From an uncultured Eubacteriales bacterium (lineage in GTDB: Bacteria; Bacillota; Clostridia; Lachnospirales; Anaerotignaceae), in NCBI GenBank assembly GCA_900546215.1, contig URCD01000033.1, forward strand, positions 1-21,127: a stretch of DNA of 21,127 nt. Reading direction: 5' to 3'. Shown one piece after another: positions 15,337 to 21,127 of the stretch. The translations under genes were made by a program, and so were the position numbers. The notes beneath the pieces are model-generated. The model saw nothing but the letters and a program-made list of their open reading frames with translations. It had not been told where the DNA came from and did no database searches. Positions within the stretch are counted from its first letter, which is position 1. Every line of letters begins with the position of its first letter.

Positions 15337-16711
15337 TCACGCGTCAACTCGTTTATTTTCTGCCTCTTTCATTTCAGCTAGTGTTTTTCTAAAATACTTA
15401 ATAAAAAGTAATGATGTAGTCAATACTGCCAATGAATCCGCTATAGGTTCAGCCAAATACACCGACATTGCTTTATCAGCGAAAAAGTTAGGAAGTATAT
15501 ATATTAGAGGTATAAGCAGAATTATCTTTCTCAATACAGCAAGAAATAGTGATGTTTTAGCATTTCCGATAGCTATAAAAGTCTGCTGGCATGCAATCTG
15601 TATTCCAAAAATACCAGATACCGCAAAATAAATTCTCATTGCCCATGAGGCATAGCTTACAAGCTCAGGCTCTGAGTTAAACATCATAACAAATGTTCCT
15701 GGGAACAGCATAATAAGTATCCATAAACCCATTGAATAGCAAAGACATACCTTCAAAAGTAATGTAAATGATTCCTTTACTCTTGATGAGTTACCGGCTC
15801 CGTAATTATAGCTGGTTATAGGCTGTGCTCCCTGCGTAAGTCCCTGTAAAGGAAGCATTGAGAACTGCATAACCGTTGATAGGATTGTCATTGCTCCTAC
15901 AGCAACGTCACCGCCGTATTTAAGCAGTGATGAGTTAAAGCATACACTTATTACACTTTCAGTTGCCTGCATAATAAATGGTGATACACCAAGGGCCAGG
16001 CACGGAAGAAGCACTTATCTTAAAATACTTCTTTTTCAGTTTTATTCCTGTCTTTTTTCCTGATAAGAAGGCTATTACCCAAACAGCAGAAACTGCCTGC
16101 GATATTATTGTAGCTAAAGCTGCACCCTTTACTCCCATATTTAAACCGAATATAAGAATAGGGTCAAGCACTATATTCATTACCGCACCGATTATAACCG
16201 AAAGCATACTTACCTTTGTAAAGCCCTGGCATGTAATAAACATATTCATTCCAAGAGCCATCTGAACAAAAATAGTTCCCAGAACATAGATTTTCATGTA
16301 ATCAACCGCATATCCAATTGTATTCTGGCTTGCCCCGAATATAAGCAGAAGTCTTTCACCAAATATGTATAGCAGAACCGTAAGAACTATACTAATCGAA
16401 ACCAAAAACGTAAGACAGTTGCCCATTATTTTTTCCGCCTTATCGTGTTCTTTCCGTCCCATGCATATGGATACCTGAGGGGCGCCTCCCATTCCAACAA
16501 GGCATGCAAACGCTGAAACAAGCATAATTACTGGCATGCAGACTCCAACGCCGGTCAGCGCAAGACTTCCGACATCAGCCATATGACCTATATAAATTCT
16601 ATCAACCATATTGTACAGCAGATTAACAAGCTGAGCTATAACTGAAGGTACCGCAAGCTTAAAAAGAAGCTTTCCTACCTTTTCTGTCCCCAAAAATTCT
16701 TTATTTTCCAA
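15337..16711 (-). pseudogene. MATE family multidrug efflux protein, frameshifted
   Basis: Together the two frames encode about 458 residues, the full length of a MATE exporter. The 5' frame begins at a TTG at 16711 (AAGGGGTAGAGG upstream) and covers the first six helices, with IYIGHM and GMGGAPQVSI typical of the family. It stays correct through KKYFKIS, then runs into an unrelated tail ending at 15959. The second half resumes in another frame at about 16014 (LLPCLALGVSPFIMQATES) and continues normally, including GLTQGAQPITSYNYGAGN, to the stop at 15337. The break is at about 16005-16018. The linker there is shorter than in relatives, fitting a small deletion (2, 5 or 8 bases) rather than a single inserted base. 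A sequencing error cannot be excluded. Confidence 0.85.
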
Positions 16712-16752
16712 AACCTCTACCCCTTTACAACCTTAATAGCCTTTTGCTTTTA

Positions 16753-16781
16753 TAGATAAATTAAAAAATGACAATTATCAA
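16753..16781 (-). promoter_or_regulatory. Weak candidate promoter of the MATE gene
   Basis: Minus-strand TTGATA (plus 16776-16781), 17 bases and TATCTA (plus 16753-16758), located between the upstream terminator and the TTG start. It is the best match in the gap but not strong. Confidence 0.35.
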
Positions 16782-16792
16782 GGAAACATCTA

Positions 16793-16830
16793 TAAAAAAT
16801 ACCGCAGGTATAGAAAACTCTATCCCGCGG
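16793..16830 (-). terminator. Terminator of the Nudix / Cys-rich protein unit
   Basis: On the minus strand CCGCGGGATAGA pairs with TCTATACCTGCGG around a GTTT loop, with one mismatch and one bulged base, followed by TATTTTTT. Confidence 0.75.
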
Positions 16831-16849
16831 CTAATTCATTATTCAAAAA

Positions 16850-17140
16850 TTATTTTTCGAATTTTTTGACTTTAACACTTTTGTCAACGTCGCTGTCTGT
16901 GCAGCAGCACTCTTCATCGCAGCAGCACTCTTCATCGTCGTCATCCCACTCGTCGTCCCAGTCGTCATAGTATTCTTCGTCACATCTGTTTTTAAGAAGA
17001 TATACTATTCCCGCAACAAGAAGAGCGATTATAACAGAGCCCGCAATTATAAGACAGATAAGCTTATTCTTGTTTTCCTCTTCCTTGAGCCCCGCAATAT
17101 ACGCTTTGAGTTCTGAATTTGTTTCCTGAAGACTTTTCAT
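16850..17140 (-). CDS. Small single-pass membrane protein with acidic, cysteine-rich tail
   Basis: I do not recognise a family. The 96-residue protein has a short hydrophilic N terminus (possible coiled coil, residues 1-25), one transmembrane helix at about 27-48 (CLIIAGSVIIALLVAGIVYL), and a C-terminal tail of Asp/Glu and Trp (YYDDWDDEWDDDDEE) followed by two exact DEECCC units. The tail, rich in thiols and carboxylates, could bind metal or become acylated or cross-linked, but this is speculation. The two DEECCC units come from a perfect 18-base tandem repeat (16901-16936). ATG at 17140 follows AAAGGAG with 9-base spacing. It lies 24 bases after the Nudix gene and shares its promoter and terminator. 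Confidence 0.8.
   Translation of the reverse strand: MKSLQETNSELKAYIAGLKEEENKNKLICLIIAGSVIIALLVAGIVYLLKNRCDEEYYDDWDDEWDDDDEECCCDEECCCTDSDVDKSVKVKKFEK
16901..16936. repeat. 18-base tandem repeat, two copies, within the Cys-rich gene
   Basis: The unit GCAGCAGCACTCTTCATC (plus strand) occurs twice without a gap and without mismatch. Read on the minus strand it encodes DEECCC twice, so copy number could change without a frameshift. Confidence 0.9.
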
Positions 17141-17164
17141 AATAAAAAACTCCTTTCGTAAGTT

Positions 17165-17638
17165 TTAATTGCTGTTGTATCCTTTTAATATTACATTTCT
17201 AGGCGTTATCCCTTCGGCTTTTTTCATTTCTGTGTATTCGAAAAACGCACGCTTGAGCATTTGTCTTTCGTCGTTGAACTTAAGCAGATGGTATGCCTCA
17301 TGGAACTTGTAAAACCCTGCGTCTGCAAAAAATTCCTCACTTTGCGGTTTACAGTAAAAAGAGTCCGCTGACATCAGATACCAATGCACTGATTTATTGA
17401 CCATGTCCTCATTTCCGCGGAAAACATACTGAGTTTTTCCAATGTATTTGATAACATGTCCGCGCGCACCTGATTCCTCGCAGACCTCTCTGAGCGCTGT
17501 TTCCTTAAAGCTCTCGCCCTCTTCTACAGTACCTTTAGGTAATACCCAGCCCATATAGCGTCCGTTCTGATTTTTATACAGCAGAAGAATTTTCCACCGG
17601 CAGATCACAACGCCTCCGCAACTGACTGCTTCTATCAC
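17165..17638 (-). CDS. Nudix hydrolase
   Basis: Cytoplasmic pyrophosphohydrolase of 157 residues acting on some nucleoside-diphosphate-linked compound. The Nudix box is complete: GTVEEGESFKETALREVCEE followed by SGA (residues about 36-58), matching Gx5Ex7REUxEExGU and holding the metal-binding glutamates. VLPKGTVEEGES with KNQNGRYMGW upstream resembles the diadenosine-polyphosphate hydrolase group, but substrate cannot be assigned safely. It starts with GTG at 17638; GGAGG lies seven bases upstream. It is the first gene of a two-gene unit with the acidic Cys-rich membrane protein. Confidence 0.92.
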   Translation of the reverse strand: MIEAVSCGGVVICRWKILLLYKNQNGRYMGWVLPKGTVEEGESFKETALREVCEESGARGHVIKYIGKTQYVFRGNEDMVNKSVHWYLMSADSFYCKPQSEEFFADAGFYKFHEAYHLLKFNDERQMLKRAFFEYTEMKKAEGITPRNVILKGYNSN

Positions 17639-17683
17639 CTGATTACCTCCGTACAGTTTATAGTGTATCTGTCAATTGTTAAT

Positions 17684-17712
17684 AGTATACCGCTTTTTTA
17701 ACTTCATTTCAA
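17684..17712 (-). promoter_or_regulatory. sigma-A promoter of the Nudix unit
   Basis: Minus-strand TTGAAA (plus 17707-17712), a 17-base spacer and TATACT (plus 17684-17689), about 45 bases before the GTG start. Confidence 0.72.
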
Positions 17713-17762
17713 CACGTAGCAAGAAATTTTAACCGTATTCACATAATTGTAAAATATTTCAA

Positions 17763-17797
17763 TAAAAAAAGGACAAACCATACTATCAGTTCGTCCT
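17763..17797 (-). terminator. Terminator of the rodA-pbp unit
   Basis: Minus-strand AGGACGAAC pairs with GTTTGTCCT (one G-U pair) around a ten-base loop and is followed by seven Ts. It begins directly after the PBP stop codon. Confidence 0.85.
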
Positions 17798-17799
17798 GC

Positions 17800-19497
17800 C
17801 TATTTATTCACGAGCTTTAACTCATGACCATATTCATCCCTATATTCATTGGGAACGGCGTCTCCGCCGTTCCCTTGTATATCTTCTGTATTTTCTTGGC
17901 CTTCATTATTCTGTCCGGTATTTTCTTCTTGGTTTTCCTCACCAAATCCCGGAAGCTGGTCGCTTCCTATTACGTAATCATCCTCCGGCGATACAACATC
18001 CTCAACTATTCCTGTATCACTGTTTAAATCGTCTCCGCTTTCTTCTGCAGGTTCGGCAGGAGGAGTATATGTATAGTTATTATTGTTAATTGTGCCGCCG
18101 TTCTTTTTATCAAGAACAGCCTGCATTAATTTCGCCCCGATTGGCGTTGCTCTCGCTGAGCCGCTGACGTTCTCGAGTATAACAGCTACAGCAACCTGAG
18201 GATTATCAGTTGAAGCAAATCCTACAAACCAGCTGTGGTCATATTCCTTTGCGTTTTCAGCGGTTCCTGTCTTTCCTGCGGCCTGATAGCCTTTAAGCTT
18301 TGCCGCAGTTCCTGTTCCCCGGTTTATAACCTCTGTCAGCATCTGAGTAAGCCTTTCTGCTTCGGCTCCCGTCATTACTGTGTCATAAATTTTAGGAATT
18401 GTAGTTGACTTTGTATTTCCGTTTCCGTCAGTTATTTTCTCTACCATATATGGCTGCATCATGACTCCATCGTTTGCTACAGAAGATATCAGCATAGCCA
18501 TATATAAAGGGGTAACAAGAGTCTTTCCCTGTCCTATTGAAGTTTCCGCAAGTTCACTGGAATTTGAAAACCTTGTAAGTGAAACAATGCTGTCTGACAG
18601 CGGAAGGTCAAAACTCATATCAGAGTTCATATGCAATGAATCAGCAGTAGCCCTTAAATTTGCAGCTCCTGCTTTTTCGCCTAAAGACGCAAATGTACAG
18701 TTGCATGAGTAGGCCATAGCATCATCTATTGAAACTATTCCATGTACTTTTGAATTAAAGCAGTGTATGATTTTATCACCCAGTTTAACCTCGCCCTCAC
18801 AGTCAAATACAAAACTGTCTAAATCGTCCATATTTCTCATTGAAGTAAGTGCTGTGACTATTTTAAATGTTGAACCGGGAGGATAAAGTCCTTGTGTCGC
18901 TCTGTTAAGCATAGGACTGTTTTCATCTGTTGAAAGCTCATTCCAATCCTCGCTTACTGTGTTAGGGTCAAAAGATGGTGTTGATGCCATTGCAATAATA
19001 CCGCCGGTTGTTGGATCCATAACAACAGCAGCCCCTTTATTTTTTCCTAAAAGCTCATAAGCAAGCTTTTGGATATCCATGTCTATAGTAAGATAAACAT
19101 CATCGCCTGTAAGCTCATTTCCGGAAAAAAGGTTTTTGACTCTCTGGCTTATTTCACTATCAAGCCCCAGAAGATTAAAGTTTTCCACAGCCTCAATTCC
19201 GGAAGCTCCGGCTCCTGTATAGCCTGTTATATGTGCAGCAGCCTTTCCGTATGGGTATTCTCTGTCATATCCATTTTCTGTTTTGACGCTTTCAGCCATT
19301 ACGTTTCCTTCTGAATCATAAATACTTCCGCGCTTAAAATCTTCATTTCCAAAGCCCAGTCTCGCATTATAGCTGTTGGCAGCTATAGTCTGTCTGTCAT
19401 AGGCAACAAGTTTGAACATTGTAGCGAGCACAAGGAAAAACAGGACAGCTAATATCCAGAATACCCTTTTCATGCTCGTTTTCATACCGTTGTGCAT
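17800..19497 (-). CDS. Class B penicillin-binding protein 2 (peptidoglycan transpeptidase)
   Basis: Bitopic enzyme of 565 residues that cross-links peptidoglycan outside the membrane and is the target of beta-lactams. One transmembrane helix lies at about 12-32. A small PBP dimerisation region follows (FKRGSIYDSEGNVMAES, 54-70), then the transpeptidase with active-site S209-T-F-K212, S264-C-N266 and K409-T-G411 in AGKTGTAEN. The compact N-terminal part resembles the PbpA group paired with RodA in Actinobacteria and Clostridia. Residues from about 467 to 565 form an extra low-complexity tail rich in Glu, Asp and Asn. ATG at 19497 has GGAG at seven-base spacing, 15 bases after the rodA-like gene. 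Elongation, division or spore wall role cannot be told apart here. Confidence 0.93.
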   Translation of the reverse strand: MHNGMKTSMKRVFWILAVLFFLVLATMFKLVAYDRQTIAANSYNARLGFGNEDFKRGSIYDSEGNVMAESVKTENGYDREYPYGKAAAHITGYTGAGASGIEAVENFNLLGLDSEISQRVKNLFSGNELTGDDVYLTIDMDIQKLAYELLGKNKGAAVVMDPTTGGIIAMASTPSFDPNTVSEDWNELSTDENSPMLNRATQGLYPPGSTFKIVTALTSMRNMDDLDSFVFDCEGEVKLGDKIIHCFNSKVHGIVSIDDAMAYSCNCTFASLGEKAGAANLRATADSLHMNSDMSFDLPLSDSIVSLTRFSNSSELAETSIGQGKTLVTPLYMAMLISSVANDGVMMQPYMVEKITDGNGNTKSTTIPKIYDTVMTGAEAERLTQMLTEVINRGTGTAAKLKGYQAAGKTGTAENAKEYDHSWFVGFASTDNPQVAVAVILENVSGSARATPIGAKLMQAVLDKKNGGTINNNNYTYTPPAEPAEESGDDLNSDTGIVEDVVSPEDDYVIGSDQLPGFGEENQEENTGQNNEGQENTEDIQGNGGDAVPNEYRDEYGHELKLVNK

Positions 19498-19512
19498 ACC
19501 ATCACTCCGTTA

Positions 19513-20910
19513 TTACGCCTTTTTTCTAAAGCGGTCAAATATAGAAAATTTATTTTCAAATTCCTCTTCCTCTTCTTCATCCTTTTTCAGTTTTTCAGCC
19601 GGCGTTCCGTTTGCCCACTGCAAAAGCCCCATTAGGCCTACACTGACAAGTACAGAGCTTCCTCCGTAGCTTACAAAAGGAAGCGTGACGCCTGTAAGCG
19701 GTATAAGCTTTATAACCCCGCCGATAATAAGAAAGGTCTGGAATGAAAACATAATTACTATTCCTGCCGCAAGCATACTGTAAAATCTTCTTTTTGCCCT
19801 AACAGCTATGAACATACCTCTCAAAAACAAAAGCATGTATATACATACAATTCCCATTGCAAAGACAGCTCCCATTTCCTCGCATACCGCTGAAAATATA
19901 AAATCTCTTTCTACAACCGGTATCTTTCCGGGCATGCCCCTTGTCAGTCCGCTTCCCAAAAATCCCCACGTAGTTATTGCAAAAAGAGACTGTGTTATCT
20001 GATATCCTGTATCACCTGCGTCCTTCCACGGATCAATCCATGTTGATACACGGACTCTGACATGCCCAAAAAGCTTATAGGCCAGAAGTGAAGCCAGTCC
20101 CATTCCTCCGAAGCCGGCAAGCAAAAGCAGAAAATTGCTCGTCGTTATATAAAGCAGCAGCATGTATGTTACAAAGAATATAAGCGCTCCCCCTAAATCC
20201 TTCTGAAGAACAAGGCAAAGAACTATAAAAGCAGCAAATCCTGTAACATAGCAAAGCCGTTTAAAGTCAAGCGGTTTTCTGAATACACAGGCTATATAAA
20301 GCAAAAACAGAAACTTTACTATCTCCGACGGCTGAAAACCAATCCCCTTAATCTTAATCCAGTTGAGCGAGCCATTCTTTTCATCGCCAAATATAAACGG
20401 AAGAAGTATAAGCGCTACTGACAGAATAAGATAAAATACCTCAAACTTCTCAAGCTTTGGTATGAGCTTAAGCATAGGCGGAATAAGCATTATGAGCGCT
20501 GTGCTTACAGTTATCCAAACAAGCTGCTTCCCCGCCAGAGTAGGGTTAAGCCTCTGAAGCATTATAAGTCCTGTATCCATAAGAAAATACATACAGTTCC
20601 ATATAAGCGGACAGCCGTGCCTGTATATTTTTTTTAGTAAATAGGAGGATACAAATATGTAAACAAGCGCAGCAGCGCCTGAAACAAGAACAGCAGTATC
20701 GATGCTTTTATTTTCCTTGTTCCAGCACAAAATCGCATACGCCGTTATATGCATTAGGATTATCACAGTTTTCTGTATTGAGATTGCTCTTGGCAAATTC
20801 TCATAGCTGCATTTTCTCTCGCCTATTACATATACAAGTCCCCAGAAAACAAATATTCCTATATATAAAATAAATAAATACCTGCTTATTAAAATTAAAA
20901 AATCAAACAT
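19513..20910 (-). CDS. FtsW/RodA/SpoVE family peptidoglycan glycosyltransferase
   Basis: Polytopic SEDS glycosyltransferase that polymerises lipid II, working with the PBP encoded next. Family marks are QPSEIVKF (about 193-200), QKDLGGAL (236-243, with the catalytic-type Asp238), ERDFIFSAVCEEMG (334-347) and the C-terminal VSYGGSSVLVSVGLMGLLQW. The frame is open further upstream to 21015, but that part overlaps the end of the preceding peptidase gene; I take ATG 20910, which gives 465 residues and begins with a hydrophobic helix. Its ribosome site GAGGAG is rather far (15 bases), lying in the end of the upstream gene, which suggests translational coupling. RodA versus FtsW cannot be decided from sequence alone. 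The C terminus ends in an acidic, basic-flanked stretch (KKDEEEEEEFENK). Confidence 0.92.
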   Translation of the reverse strand: MFDFLILISRYLFILYIGIFVFWGLVYVIGERKCSYENLPRAISIQKTVIILMHITAYAILCWNKENKSIDTAVLVSGAAALVYIFVSSYLLKKIYRHGCPLIWNCMYFLMDTGLIMLQRLNPTLAGKQLVWITVSTALIMLIPPMLKLIPKLEKFEVFYLILSVALILLPFIFGDEKNGSLNWIKIKGIGFQPSEIVKFLFLLYIACVFRKPLDFKRLCYVTGFAAFIVLCLVLQKDLGGALIFFVTYMLLLYITTSNFLLLLAGFGGMGLASLLAYKLFGHVRVRVSTWIDPWKDAGDTGYQITQSLFAITTWGFLGSGLTRGMPGKIPVVERDFIFSAVCEEMGAVFAMGIVCIYMLLFLRGMFIAVRAKRRFYSMLAAGIVIMFSFQTFLIIGGVIKLIPLTGVTLPFVSYGGSSVLVSVGLMGLLQWANGTPAEKLKKDEEEEEEFENKFSIFDRFRKKA

Positions 20911-20917
20911 TGAGCTA

Positions 20918-21127
20918 TTACTCAACTCCTCGGAAGAAATGCCCTTTAGTTGTGGCCTTCTTTGACATTTTGTTAAGCATATCCGTAGCGGCCTGTCCAG
21001 GATGTTTCGGGTCATTTACCATTTCGGCATATGCTCTGATTATATCTGCTGTTTCACCCGGCGTCTCCCTTGTAAAATCCAGCCTCACATATCCTGCCGG
21101 ATTTTCCAAAACCTCGTCAAAAAATTT
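20918..21127 (-). CDS. U32 family peptidase, C-terminal end (5' part outside the window)
   Basis: Only the last 69 codons are in the window, open from the right edge to a TAA at 20918. GYVRLDFTRETPGETADIIRAY matches the C-terminal end of U32 (collagenase-like, YhbU/PrtC) peptidases, where a strand with LRLDFT and a following helix close the protein, and GHFFRGVE is a common ending in clostridial members. It is seven bases from the rodA-like ATG, so the genes are probably co-transcribed. The assignment rests on a short fragment. Confidence 0.7.
   Translation of the reverse strand, partial: KFFDEVLENPAGYVRLDFTRETPGETADIIRAYAEMVNDPKHPGQAATDMLNKMSKKATTKGHFFRGVE

Noticed and set aside
16005..16018. 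Programmed ribosomal frameshift in the MATE gene
   Set aside because: No slippery heptamer, downstream pseudoknot or internal stop arrangement typical of programmed shifting is seen, and MATE proteins are not known to use it.
1..21127. Defence system, prophage, mobile element, CRISPR array or biosynthetic cluster
   Set aside because: No integrase, transposase, cas, nuclease-helicase, toxin-antitoxin or synthase genes, and no direct-repeat arrays are visible; gene content is core metabolism and envelope.

Overview
The window looks like chromosomal core-metabolism DNA from a low-to-mid GC anaerobic Firmicute, most likely class Clostridia (Lachnospirales-like). The grounds are the short HisG with a separate HisZ, a PHP-type histidinol phosphatase, a T-box leader, strong AGGAGG-type ribosome sites, A/T-rich sigma-A promoters and a paired RodA/FtsW and class B PBP. 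I see no prophage, insertion sequence, CRISPR array, tRNA or rRNA.

Layout. 1-1542 (-): ftsH, 3' end outside the window. 1671-2195 (+): a small TetR regulator divergent from ftsH; a perfect palindrome lies between them, placed to act on both promoters. 2210-4691 (-): an alanine-specific T-box leader with its own promoter, then alaA (aminotransferase), then a DUF1653-SfsA fusion; a bidirectional terminator separates sfsA from tetR. 4700-12976 (-): a complete ten-gene histidine operon, hisZ-G-D-C-B-H-A-F-IE-hisK, tightly packed with stop/start overlaps and driven by a sigma-A promoter with a palindrome in its spacer. No terminator separates hisK from the T-box leader. 13132-13803 (+): a DUF308 membrane protein with its own promoter and terminator. 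14110-15261 (+): a YkvI-family membrane transporter behind a near-consensus sigma-54 promoter and several upstream dyads. 15337-16711 (-): a MATE efflux gene broken by a frameshift. 16850-17638 (-): a two-gene unit of a Nudix hydrolase and a small membrane-anchored acidic, Cys-rich protein. 17800-20910 (-): rodA/ftsW-like and PBP2-like cell-wall genes, preceded by the C-terminal end of a U32 peptidase at the right edge.

How the genes work together. The his operon encodes every enzyme from PRPP/ATP to histidinol and histidine: HisZG start the pathway, HisIE and HisA process the nucleotide, HisHF makes the imidazole ring, and HisB, HisC, HisK and HisD finish it. alaA interconverts alanine and glutamate and is governed by uncharged tRNA-Ala, so alanine supply and histidine supply are controlled by adjacent but different devices. 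RodA polymerises glycan strands that the adjacent PBP2 cross-links.

Most of the window is ordinary. The items most worth checking are the alanine T-box operon that carries a DUF1653-SfsA nuclease fusion, the sigma-54 control of the ykvI-like transporter, the shared TetR/ftsH operator, the acidic Cys-repeat protein and the broken MATE gene. I did not find a convincing wholly new system.
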